A program made the position numbers and the translations under genes. A model generated the notes under the pieces. That model did not search any database, was not told the DNA's origin, and worked only from the letters and a program-made list of their open reading frames with translations. Shown here one piece after another: positions 1 through 9,705 of a stretch of 64,000 bases of DNA (position 1 is its first letter; every line of letters starts with the position of its first letter). The DNA comes from Candidatus Megaera polyxenophila (lineage in GTDB: Bacteria > Pseudomonadota > Alphaproteobacteria > Rickettsiales > Rickettsiaceae). The stretch spans positions 124,001 to 188,000 of the forward strand of contig AP017964.1 in NCBI GenBank assembly GCA_037101405.1, in the 5' to 3' direction.

Positions 1-1379
1 ACCAATTTTTCATAAATTATACGACTTAATTCATTATATTTATCTCTCAGAGGAGAAACCAAATCACCGTAAACTACACTAGAAAACCATGTAGATCCCG
101 TATAATTTGCTATATTAACATTTATATTTCCTGAGAGGTTAGGAACTCCTGAAACCTTTAACCACAACCAACCAGATGTATAAGCATTCCCTTTGAAATT
201 CTGCTGTAAATCATTACCTATAGTAGTACTCTCAGGAGCGCCTGATTCCGCAATATAATACTCAACTTTTAAATTTCTTAAATCATCCGGGCTTATCACA
301 GCATTTGCCTGTCCAATTTCAATTTCCATGGAATACCCACCGAAATAAAAAAAATTAACAGGAGTTAAGATATTAGCATTCAGATAAATAAATAGGTTAA
401 TATAGTTAAATATATCTACGCTACTGGTATCAAAATCTGTCCATTGAATCATCTGTTGAAGAAAATTATTACCGTACATCCCAGTAATCGGCCACGGAGT
501 TGTAAAATTTAGGTCGCCATCAGAATCAGAATAATGATATAGAAAGTATTTACCACTAAATGAGGAATAAACAAATTTCTGCTGAGAATCCTTAATAGTC
601 ACTCCTCCAATATCAACTTTAAATCCCCTTCCCTTATCATAAAAACATACAGGATTATCTGCTCCATCAGCATTATCAGGACATGAAGGAATAGAGTTAA
701 TCTTGGAAGTAAAATAGCTGTCCGAAACTTTCCCTACTAACTGAGGTATCTGATCTCCCAGATTAAGGTATTTCCCGGGTACTGGTAGACAACGGCTAGC
801 ATAATCAGTAGCAGTAGGAGTGATAATATCTGAGCACCATCTACTAGGCAAAGCAAACATCACCTTATTTCGAAGGACTGCCGAAGAGCTATCAGTAAAA
901 ATACTAATAGGATTTCCATCATTTCCAAGCCCTCCCTGCATATCACCATCTGAACCAAAAAAATTGCCATTAGCATCAAGTGTAATATTAATTACATCAT
1001 TTTTTTGTACTGTGATTTTCTGTCTACCAACAAAATTAAAGTAATCATTAAAATCACCAAACCGCGTAGCAGAAAACACATAATTCCGCTGGTAATAAGG
1101 TAAAATCTTGGATCTATAATTATTAAAATCGGTTATATACTTTTGCTCTACATAATCATATTTTTGAATAAAAATCTGAGGTTGGTTAAATCTAGGATCA
1201 ATTCTGTATAACACACGATACTTTTGCGGTCGTGGTGAAACTCCCTTAGTATTCCAAGACATTGAAAGCATTTTATCCTGGTCAACATGTACACCTGCTG
1301 GCATCCATACATCCGGATTTTCAACATTAAGGTTCTTATGCGATTGATTCACACTTGAAAAAGCTGGAACTTCAATATA
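1..1379 (-). pseudogene. VirB6-family T4SS protein (fourth copy), 5' end lost at an IS
   Basis: The minus strand is open from the insertion sequence boundary to the window edge, about 459 codons without a stop. It enters the frame as Y-I-E-V-P-A-F with no ATG. Reading upstream into the IS, the frame meets a TGA within about 13 codons, so the normal start and signal peptide are missing; the first in-frame Met lies about 20 codons in. The product is an extracytoplasmic, Asn/Tyr/Asp-rich domain of the kind that precedes the TrbL/VirB6 membrane domain in large rickettsial VirB6 proteins. Near the window edge it reaches a segment (PLRDKYNELSRIIYEKLV) typical of the lead-in to the first membrane helix. 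It lies directly behind virB6a, b and c on the same strand, so it is probably rvhB6d or e. The 3' end is outside the window. VirB6-type assignment is by position and style of sequence, not by search. Confidence 0.7.
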
Positions 1380-2694
1380 GTGGACTGAAGAAGTCAGACA
1401 GTAAAATCAATAGTTTTGTTTCGCAAAAGATATAAAATTAAAAGAAACATAATTTAAATATATGACAAAAAAGCATATTAAAAATTTCAGTGCAGAATAT
1501 AAAACTAAAGTAGTGTTGGAATTACTAGAATCGGAGGTAACTATATCTCAATTATCAAAGAAATATGAAATTACTCCAAAGACTATTCAAAATTGGAAGA
1601 AGCATTTTTTAAGTAATGCATCAATGGCTTTTGAGCCGGCAAAAGTAGTCAGTGAGTACAAAACAGAAATTGAGGAGTTAAAATCTCAAAATGATGAATT
1701 AGCAAAAGCTCTGGGGAAGGCTACAATAGAGAGGGACTGGGCGTTGGGAAAGCTAAACGGCTTGGATATAGCAAATAAACGAGATCTTGTCGATTCCAAG
1801 CTGAAAGAATTATCAATGGCAAGACAATGCGAATTATTGAAGATAAATAGATCTATGCTTTATTATCAGCCCCAAATAATGAGCTTATACAACAAAAAGA
1901 TTATGGATAGAATAGATGAAATATATACAGATAATCCAGAGTATGGTTATCGTTTTATTTATAAATCTTTATTAGAGGAAGGATTAAATATTGGTAGAGA
2001 TCGTACTCTCAAATACATGGGTATTATGGGTATAGAGGCTATTTATCCAAAGAAAAAGAAATCTATCTCTATGCAGAATAAAGATCATAAGATATATCCA
2101 TATCTCCTTGAGCCTTATTGGCAAATATATAACGGTAGTCGGTCTGTATACGTACCAAGATCAAATGAAGTATGGAGCGGGGATATAACATACATTAGAA
2201 CCCCGATAGGCTTTATGTATATGGCAGCAATTATAGATTGGCACAGTAAAGCTATATTGAGTTATAAACTGTCAAATTCAATGGATGCAAGCCTTGTAAC
2301 GAGTATTTTAGAAGACGCTCTTAGTAAGTACCCACCTCCGCTGATATTCAATAGTGATCAAGGTAGTCAGTATACCGGCTCAGAACATATAAAAATACTC
2401 GAGAAATACGGTATACAAATCTCTATGAACGGTAAAGGCAGAAGCATCGATAACATTGTTATGGAGAGATTTTTTAAGACTCTAAAATATAATTGTATAT
2501 TTATAAATGAATTTAACAATATCTCAGAACTTAGGGAGGGGATTAACATATATGTAGATAAATATAATAATAGAAGATTTCATTCTAGTATTGGTTATAA
2601 AAAACCTATGGATGTTTATCTCAATGCATTACAAAATGCAGCATGATAATAGGAAACAAAATCTACAAAAATTTGTCTTGATTTTTCAGTCCAC
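1380..2694 (+). mobile_element. IS3-family insertion sequence, 1315 bp
   Basis: The ends are imperfect inverted repeats: GTGGACTGAAGAA on the left, and the complement of TTTTTCAGTCCAC on the right. They are flanked on both sides by TATA (1376-1379 and 2695-2698), consistent with a 4-bp target duplication. A single transposase gene (1462-2646) fills the element. It sits between two VirB6-type genes that are transcribed in the opposite direction. The stop codon of the upstream VirB6 fragment is formed exactly at the right junction (last base of the IS plus TA). The two flanks do not rejoin in frame when the IS and one TATA are removed, so the flanks may derive from two separate genes (see findings). 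Confidence 0.9.
1462..2646 (+). CDS. IS3-family transposase, single-frame OrfAB
   Basis: This 394-residue transposase has an N-terminal helix-turn-helix (about residues 1-50, 'transposase_8' type: VVLELL..TISQLSKKYEITPKTIQNWKK). A charged coiled-coil stretch follows (about 65-95), then an OrfB-like part with a HTH_21 segment and an rve integrase core. The DDE residues can be read at D241 (WSGDITYI), D299 (NSDQGSQYT) and E335 (VMERFFKTLK). In most IS3 elements OrfA and OrfB are joined by a -1 ribosomal frameshift; here both are in one continuous frame, so no frameshift is needed. All catalytic residues are present and the ends are recognisable, so the element may still be able to move. The ATG at 1462 has no clear Shine-Dalgarno sequence. 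Confidence 0.93.
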   Translation: MTKKHIKNFSAEYKTKVVLELLESEVTISQLSKKYEITPKTIQNWKKHFLSNASMAFEPAKVVSEYKTEIEELKSQNDELAKALGKATIERDWALGKLNGLDIANKRDLVDSKLKELSMARQCELLKINRSMLYYQPQIMSLYNKKIMDRIDEIYTDNPEYGYRFIYKSLLEEGLNIGRDRTLKYMGIMGIEAIYPKKKKSISMQNKDHKIYPYLLEPYWQIYNGSRSVYVPRSNEVWSGDITYIRTPIGFMYMAAIIDWHSKAILSYKLSNSMDASLVTSILEDALSKYPPPLIFNSDQGSQYTGSEHIKILEKYGIQISMNGKGRSIDNIVMERFFKTLKYNCIFINEFNNISELREGINIYVDKYNNRRFHSSIGYKKPMDVYLNALQNAA

Positions 2695-4484
2695 TATAGC
2701 CCAGCTACAAATGCAATTTTTATTACTCTAATTACAATGTCCGTCTGGCTTATCTTTACCATTCCAAGTAAAAACATTGCTCCATAGAACATAATGTAAA
2801 GGCTTAAAAGACCTTTTATATAATTAAAGAAATTTGTACAGTTACCTGTTCCGCCAATCCCTTGATAACAGGTCATATTTTTAAATATCGTTATAGAAGT
2901 GGTTTTTATTTTAGTTTTTAAGCCTTCAAATAGAGGATTTAATACGTCATCATAAAACCCACCGTGCTTTATGTCAGAAAGGAAAGAAACAGTATATTGA
3001 CCAAAACTATCTTTATAATCTTCTGGCGCATTATTAATTTTTAACCATAAATACCCCCCACTACCACTGCTTGGAGCAGTTACTGATCCCTTACCACCGG
3101 CATCAACTACAATATTTTCAATATTTACCGGAGCAGCAGTATTTGGATTAGAACCGTAATCAGCAATAACATATTGCACGACTCCCCTTCCTTGAATAGA
3201 ATCGTTCATCCCATTGCCATTAGTTCTAATGCATTTAGTCTGTTTTATATTAAGTACAAAACCGCCCGTATTATCACTATAAGCATTGTCAGCATCAGCT
3301 AATTTATATTGTAAATATCCAACATCTCTGCCGTTATAACCTGCTTTTTCTATTTTTATAATTTGATAATCGGTACTATTATTATAAAAACTTTGGTCCG
3401 CTTCAATCTGTACACGGGTAAAATTACTACCGGCATTAGCTGCATTAGTGGGGTTAACACTACTGTCGATTCTACTTATGAGACCTACAGGATCGTTAGC
3501 ACTGAACCAGAAATATTTTTGATTTTGGAAAGATCCCCTAATATAATCAGCCTCTGAACTGCAACTATGACTAGTAACATTCCACAGATCAGAAATAGTA
3601 CCGCTCCAGGGAGAAGGATAAGTACGGCTACCGTTATTTGCATAAGGCTCAGGAGCTATAGCTGCAACATTTTTATAACATGAGCAACAATCAGGTATTT
3701 GGTGTCCCCAACAGAACGCTCCGAATGTGTCCCACTCACTACAATGAGAACCACATTGTCCGCAAGCATCACAATCAGTGGCCCATTCACAATTACCCAC
3801 ATAACTATTCGTGCCATTCCATAAGCTGTACCTACCACATATCGGACTATAGGTTCTTTTACCCTCTCTACAATCAGCCGTTGTCATCGTTTTAGTGAAA
3901 TAATTATAAATGGAGCTAGAAGATACTGTAGTTTTTTTCTCACGATAAAGAGCTACATAAAATCTATCGTTTCTATATAACTCGGTTAAGTTCTTCCAAT
4001 TTGGAGTTCTAGCATCAAGTATTAACGACACTGGAGGAGTAGTCTGATCCTCTACTCTTGGAATCTCAATTTTTTTACCATCAACATCTAAATTAGAATC
4101 TTGTTGTAAATTATTTATTGGGATATAGGCCTTGCATAGACTGACTTCCCCCTTAATATAAAATTGCACAAACTGGTCAGGTTTTAACCGCAAATTTGTA
4201 TTTAACCATTTACCGTAAGCACTTGGATCAAGTGCTACCCCAGTTCCCCCGGTAGAAGATACACCAGAATCAGAACCTGTATAATTGGCGGTTGCTTTGA
4301 GTATTACAGTATTACTTACAACATCACTATTAGATAAACTACCTTGGTCGTTCACATTGTATCGATACAAACAACCATCCGTTAGATCCATAGAACCAAT
4401 AATTGCTATTATCCATAATATTATCATGGTTAAAATTGCAAGGCCGACCATACCAAGTAAATAAGCAAATTTATTACCTTTCAT
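2694..4484 (-). pseudogene. rvhB6c: VirB6-family T4SS protein (third copy), truncated by an IS
   Basis: The preserved 596 residues start with a signal-anchor helix (about 8-30: LLGMVGLAILTMIILWIIAIIG) and continue as a long periplasmic domain. Nine cysteines crowd into about 40 residues near 230-270. The protein reaches the first membrane helix of the TrbL/VirB6 domain at about residue 555 (YIKGLLSLYIMFYGAMFLLG), then stops at ...AFVAGL, where the IS begins. The whole polytopic domain that would form the inner-membrane channel is therefore missing, and the fragment is unlikely to work as a VirB6. The start codon overlaps the stop of virB6b by one base (TAATG), as expected for coupled translation in the rvh operon. 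The letter c follows gene order only. Confidence 0.85.
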
Positions 4485-6460
4485 TACTTACCACCTCCAG
4501 GAGCAGAAATTGTATCAGATGCTTCTTCTTTTGATGATCCGCCGGTAGATGCTTTATCAGAAGCTTCTCCTCCTTTATCTCCCCCTGTTTCTGATTTTTC
4601 ACCTTGAGACGCCACTGTCTTAGCAGCTTGAGGATCTTTAGAGGCAGCAGCCTTAATAAATTCAGCTGCCTGTTTTGCCTTTTCCATAAGGGCTGTCGGC
4701 GAGACAACAACCGATGACATATTTGGCCCACTTGTAAGGTCAGAAATAAATTCATTTACAGACTGAATTGCAAAATAAAATATAAATACGTATACAATCA
4801 TATATACCATATTTAGAGCTAAATCTAAGAAATCGCTAAGTGTTGTAATTTCAAATATAAGAAGTGTTTTTTTCTCCCACCCTTGGCCTAAATAAAATTT
4901 TATTAATTTATATCCTGTACTATTTATACATTTTTCTGGTTCACTTGCTGGTTCTCTCAGTTCAAAGGTACTAAAATTAATTCCGGAGGAGTTATAATCG
5001 TGCCTTAAATATTCGCAGTTTCCAAAGAAAATGGAATCATACATAGTAAGTAATAAGGCTACAAACCCTCCAACAACAGCCGGTTGAAGCGCACAAGAAA
5101 CAATTATTTTTGTCCACGCATCAAAATAACCTTTTGTTCTTTCAAACAATAACATAGGAACAAAAATTGGGGAGATATAAACCATTACATAAAGCGTAAC
5201 CATCGATACCAAATAAACATTTAAAAAATAAAAAATCACCGACAAAAATATTATGCCAAAAATCATACCACACAAGACTATGATTATGTTCCCAGCCATA
5301 AAAAAGCCAAACATTACCACAAAAAATGTAAGCATTCCTGGCTTACTTAGGGCTTCTATACCTTCTGTTCCTGGAGGCCCAAAATCTACAGCACTACTAG
5401 CAATATTGCCATAAGCAGAAGTAGAACCACCACTTAAAAAGCCTGCACTGCCAAGATTGTAAAGCAATTGCATGCCAAAATAATAACCGACTCTACAGTC
5501 TATGGCATCCCAAACTCTATAAAACCCATAACCAGCTTCATATTTGCTCGGATCGTAATTACATAATCCTTGAGAACCGCCAGCGAGGAAAACTATCTCG
5601 GTAAAATCAGAAGTCATTTGCAGCAACATAGGCAATACCGTCTCTGTCATACCATTATGACTGACGCTCTTACCAGTTTGATCATAATAGTTACCAAGCC
5701 CTACAGAAAAATAAACTACAAAGAGAAATTTTAAAATGAAAGTTGCAACCTTATTTAAGTGTACATACTCATTATTTAATACTACCTTAAAACCATAAAA
5801 CATCACATATAGAATTAAAGCCGCTCCTATCGATTTCTTCATTGCTTCTTGAAAATATGGAAACGGGCTTAATAAAGTAAAATATATACTGTCTTCCGTC
5901 TGGGAACAACCATTACCGGTATAAAATACTTTATCGAGGGTCTGGCGAACACAATTGATGGTAATGCCAGAAAAGCTCAGTAAGGATTGGCTTTTTGATG
6001 AACCATCATAACATGAAGCACCGAGATTCTGACAAACAGATGCCTCCACACCAGGATCAACAACGATGGAATTATACGCACGGCAAATTACCGGCATCTT
6101 ACCACGGGAAGTAGACATCATAAGGCATAAATTATTCTCTATCACTTCCACTGAAACCTGGATATCAGAAAGCAAAGGATTTGCACCAATATCTGGATTT
6201 GAACTAATCTCATGAAGTTTTTTGACCTCACCCAAATTCATGTTTACAGGACTACAAACAGGATTCGTAGTATTATTTCTTATACAAAACCTTAAAATAT
6301 TGCCGCCTTGCGTACAACCGTTAGGAATATTAGTTGTCATATCAATATTTTTTACTAAATACCCATATGCCGTATCATTCATCAAATATCCTGTATTATC
6401 AACTGCCGGAAGATTAACACATGACTCACCAAAACTTGCATAAGCACTACAACAACTCAA
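4484..6460 (-). CDS. rvhB6b: VirB6-family T4SS inner-membrane protein (second copy)
   Basis: The 658-residue product has a Cys-containing periplasmic domain (about 1-200). A TrbL/VirB6 polytopic domain follows, with helices from about 207 (GAALILYVMFYGFKVVL) to about 567 (YMIVYVFIFYFAIQSVNEF), then a hydrophilic Gly/Ser/Glu/Lys-rich tail. VirB6 proteins form part of the inner-membrane channel of type IV secretion systems, and rickettsiae carry several enlarged paralogues in tandem. The first codon here is TTG. No ATG lies between the virB6a stop at 6497-6499 and this codon, although the intervening codons (NLPISNFLFIK) look like the front of a signal peptide running into LSCCSAYASFG. The true start is therefore probably a non-ATG codon (ATT or ATC) further upstream, coupled to virB6a. 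Confidence 0.88.
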   Translation of the reverse strand: MSCCSAYASFGESCVNLPAVDNTGYLMNDTAYGYLVKNIDMTTNIPNGCTQGGNILRFCIRNNTTNPVCSPVNMNLGEVKKLHEISSNPDIGANPLLSDIQVSVEVIENNLCLMMSTSRGKMPVICRAYNSIVVDPGVEASVCQNLGASCYDGSSKSQSLLSFSGITINCVRQTLDKVFYTGNGCSQTEDSIYFTLLSPFPYFQEAMKKSIGAALILYVMFYGFKVVLNNEYVHLNKVATFILKFLFVVYFSVGLGNYYDQTGKSVSHNGMTETVLPMLLQMTSDFTEIVFLAGGSQGLCNYDPSKYEAGYGFYRVWDAIDCRVGYYFGMQLLYNLGSAGFLSGGSTSAYGNIASSAVDFGPPGTEGIEALSKPGMLTFFVVMFGFFMAGNIIIVLCGMIFGIIFLSVIFYFLNVYLVSMVTLYVMVYISPIFVPMLLFERTKGYFDAWTKIIVSCALQPAVVGGFVALLLTMYDSIFFGNCEYLRHDYNSSGINFSTFELREPASEPEKCINSTGYKLIKFYLGQGWEKKTLLIFEITTLSDFLDLALNMVYMIVYVFIFYFAIQSVNEFISDLTSGPNMSSVVVSPTALMEKAKQAAEFIKAAASKDPQAAKTVASQGEKSETGGDKGGEASDKASTGGSSKEEASDTISAPGGGK

Positions 6461-6496
6461 TTTGATAAATAAAAAATTACTAATTGGAAGATTAGC

Positions 6497-9400
6497 TTAT
6501 TCATCCCCACCTCGTTTTTTAAAGTTCAAGGCAGCAAGTTTTATTGTATTAAGATCATCTTGAGATGAACCTTGTGTTAACATATATTCTTCAAAAGCTT
6601 TAGTTATAGGATGCTCAGCTCCTAAATCCTTTACCGCAGAAAAGAAAATATTAGGGCGCTCTGCAGGTGGCCTATCACCTAGACGTTGTTCAACAAAACC
6701 TTCCTTATTAGCTTTCAAAAGTTTGGAATATAATTCTGCAGTTGATCCAGTAGCAAATTCGTTATATTTTAACGATGGCAAATCTACAGCTTTTAGTGGT
6801 TTTTCTACGGAAGTTGCAGGTTCATCTGGAATGTCCTTGCGCCGCCCTACTTGAGATTCTTTATCTTTGATTCCGCTTCCTTCTCCCGGTTCTTCCACAT
6901 CAGAAGAAGCTCTTCGATCTTGTTCTCCTCTACTATCATCTTGTCCAGACGATTTTGCTTTTATACCTCTATCAATAGATGCCTGATCACTTGATACATC
7001 CTCTAGTTTTGCTGCTTGCGATTCACCAGCTTTTATAACGGCTCTAGCTGCTTTTGCTAGAGGTCTTGGCTCACCCGAATCATCTGCTATTTGCTCTACC
7101 CTACTACTATCTTTATCAGGGGATTTTGGCTTAAAGTTACCGTCAACAGACTCAGGCTTACTCCCTTCAGCACTAGATAAGGATTTTGCTGCTGGTTTGA
7201 TAGAAGAAGACCGCCCAGTACCCTCTCCTGTGCTAGTAGAAACTTTGTCTCCTGCTGCTCTGCTACTTCCCGTAGAAAGTTTATCTCTTGCTCCTCCTGT
7301 AGTCGCAAATTTATCACTTGCTCCTTTACGCCCCTGCGACATCTTATCTGCCGCACCCCCTCCACCGGCAGCACTTTTGTCTCCCGCACCTTTGGCTGCT
7401 CCGGCGGCATTGAGCGCTGCCATACCAGCTTTATACAGAGTCTGAGGTTTGATTGCCATATTTCCTATTGAAACACCTTCGGTCATATCTGCAGCAAATT
7501 CAGCCAGGGTTTCACTAAAATGCTGCATTAAATATAATGTAAAACACGCCGTTAACAATGCTAAAGCCAGAGTTTTTATTTTTTCATAGATTACCTCTAG
7601 CATGTTAAAAAACATCCCGGGAGAACCCTTTATAGCATCAAGAAAATTAAAGCGCTTTTTCTCTTCATCTCCGGAAGCATCATCAATCCAAGGCATAACT
7701 GCGTTTGAAACTATCGTCTCTCCAGTATCAAATAACCAAGCCATCGGGTTGTTTAAGATAAAGCCCAAACTGTTAATACACCCATTTTTTTCTTCATCAT
7801 TTGCATATTTTGTCCAATCATTATCAAGATAGTAATATCGAATCGCTCTACCCCCGCCATTATCCCCTGGAACATATGTTCCTAAAGCTCCGTTTAAGGT
7901 TGTCATTTGCATCTCCGGGCCAGAAAAAGCTATTTCCTTGTAATCATATTTACACGTTCCGTAAAAGCCAAAATCATACACTGAAAGCATCGTAGTCATA
8001 AACACAATTGCAACCATGGGTTGAAGCATAAAGGAAATAAGAAGTTTTACCCAAGATTCAAAGTATCCTTTGGTATAGTTAAATAAATACATAGGTACAA
8101 AAAGCGGAGCAAGTACCCCGAGAACAACTATAGATATCATACAAACAACAGTAGCATTAACCACAAAAGCTCCAACTGAAATTACCATCAGCGGGTACAT
8201 CAGGGCTAAGGAAATTAAAGTAAAATTACCTGAAATCACGGCCGGTATTAGCAAATAAATATACGGAGGTATAGGAAAACTAAGTATATCTAATTTTGAA
8301 AAATCATGATTTCTAGAAGCGTTATCCACAATCATAGTTTGAATAACGTCAAGACCTAGGTAATGGCTAATTCTACAATCAAGAGAATCCCAAAGGGCTA
8401 TATGGCTCATATTTGGAGCATAATCAGTTGAATAAAACTTGCAAAGTTCGGAAGGACTTGCACTAATTATCCAACTAGCTAAATCCGTCATGCCGTCCAG
8501 CAAGAAAGGAAAAGCCCATTCTATCATACCGTCTAGCCTGTTTAAATCATTACCGCTATTTTGGCTGATGTTAATCCCAACTGAAAAATAAACAACAAAA
8601 ACAAACTTAATTACAAAATTTACAATCTCCGCCTTTTGCGGCATATCTCCAGCGAGTATAATCTTAAACCCAAAAATAATAACATAGATAGTCAGTAACG
8701 CTACTACTGTCTTGTGCATATTAACTTGAAACTGGAAAAGAGCACTGGAAGTTCTTGACGCACTATTTAGTACAGTTTTAACATCACTAAAGCTACAAAC
8801 GGCATTGCTAATCATTAATTTTGCGATCATTTCTTTCACGCATTCTATTATAGGACCGCTCATTACTATACCGGTCTTGGAATTATCGACCGCCCTTTTA
8901 TAACAACCTCCTGCATTAGAACATTGGGTCAATGATAAAATATTATTATAATCGGTACTGGTATTTTGAATGTCCTGAGCTGAACTTAAATCCAAGAAAT
9001 CAGAATAAATCGATATTGGATAAGGTTCTTTTATATATTTACAACCGATCGCTATCCATCCGCTAAAGCTTTGGGTCGCAACACACATTTTATCTTTTTC
9101 TTTAATCACTTTCCAAGGAAAAATAGGTATGATGCCAATATCCACCATCGTTCCACTATCTCCTTCCCTTTGGTTGCGATAAATCTCATGATAATCCCCC
9201 TTAGGTACATCCCAGGCTTTTTGGATTTCATCCCAGGGGGCCTGGCCGGTGAATATAGCCGAAGCAATAGGTACTACTGCATTTACTAATGCCAACATCC
9301 TTGCTCCTTCAAGCTGTAGGTTATTGCACATGGCAAAGCTTAATTTCTGATCGGTAAATTCAATTCTGTTGGCACGTGTGCAAGCACCTGGAAAAAGGTC

Positions 9401-9700
9401 ATTATCATTAATCTTGACCCTAAGCAGCGTATTGGCATAAAGTCCTGGTGATACCAAGTTTGCTACCAAAAAGGTAAAAAATGGAGCCGGGATACAAGTA
9501 TGAGAAAATTCAGATCTAAGCAAACCACCAACACCTTGAGTTTCACAAGTAAGATTAGTTAAAGTATCAATAACCGTATCCATTGTATCAGCCTTGGCGC
9601 TATTATTGATAATAAGGGATAAGGCAAATATAAATACGACCGGTAATTTAACGGCCGTTAACCTTAAGCTTTTCGTCAGTAAATCCCTTATATAATCCAT
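6497..9700 (-). CDS. rvhB6a: VirB6-family T4SS inner-membrane protein (first copy)
   Basis: At 1067 residues this is the largest gene of the array. A signal peptide is clear (about 1-38, ending in NNSAKADT). A periplasmic domain follows, then a TrbL/VirB6 membrane domain from about residue 327 (TVVALLTIYVIIFGFKIIL) to about 725 (ALALLTACFTLYLMQHF). The last 300 residues are hydrophilic and low in complexity. They begin with a run of short units built round DK (AADKMS, ASDKFA, ARDKLS, AGDKVS) and continue as an acidic/basic Ser-rich tail. Long C-terminal extensions are known in rickettsial VirB6 proteins, but their function is not established. The gene starts five bases after virB4 and belongs to the same operon. 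It looks intact. Confidence 0.92.
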   Translation of the reverse strand: MDYIRDLLTKSLRLTAVKLPVVFIFALSLIINNSAKADTMDTVIDTLTNLTCETQGVGGLLRSEFSHTCIPAPFFTFLVANLVSPGLYANTLLRVKINDNDLFPGACTRANRIEFTDQKLSFAMCNNLQLEGARMLALVNAVVPIASAIFTGQAPWDEIQKAWDVPKGDYHEIYRNQREGDSGTMVDIGIIPIFPWKVIKEKDKMCVATQSFSGWIAIGCKYIKEPYPISIYSDFLDLSSAQDIQNTSTDYNNILSLTQCSNAGGCYKRAVDNSKTGIVMSGPIIECVKEMIAKLMISNAVCSFSDVKTVLNSASRTSSALFQFQVNMHKTVVALLTIYVIIFGFKIILAGDMPQKAEIVNFVIKFVFVVYFSVGINISQNSGNDLNRLDGMIEWAFPFLLDGMTDLASWIISASPSELCKFYSTDYAPNMSHIALWDSLDCRISHYLGLDVIQTMIVDNASRNHDFSKLDILSFPIPPYIYLLIPAVISGNFTLISLALMYPLMVISVGAFVVNATVVCMISIVVLGVLAPLFVPMYLFNYTKGYFESWVKLLISFMLQPMVAIVFMTTMLSVYDFGFYGTCKYDYKEIAFSGPEMQMTTLNGALGTYVPGDNGGGRAIRYYYLDNDWTKYANDEEKNGCINSLGFILNNPMAWLFDTGETIVSNAVMPWIDDASGDEEKKRFNFLDAIKGSPGMFFNMLEVIYEKIKTLALALLTACFTLYLMQHFSETLAEFAADMTEGVSIGNMAIKPQTLYKAGMAALNAAGAAKGAGDKSAAGGGGAADKMSQGRKGASDKFATTGGARDKLSTGSSRAAGDKVSTSTGEGTGRSSSIKPAAKSLSSAEGSKPESVDGNFKPKSPDKDSSRVEQIADDSGEPRPLAKAARAVIKAGESQAAKLEDVSSDQASIDRGIKAKSSGQDDSRGEQDRRASSDVEEPGEGSGIKDKESQVGRRKDIPDEPATSVEKPLKAVDLPSLKYNEFATGSTAELYSKLLKANKEGFVEQRLGDRPPAERPNIFFSAVKDLGAEHPITKAFEEYMLTQGSSQDDLNTIKLAALNFKKRGGDE

Positions 9701-9705
9701 CTTAA

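Noticed and set aside
4474..4755. Minus-strand frame of 93 codons over the virB6b end
   Set aside because: It overlaps the real VirB6b tail in another frame, and its Leu/Gln/Lys-rich product is typical of shadow frames.
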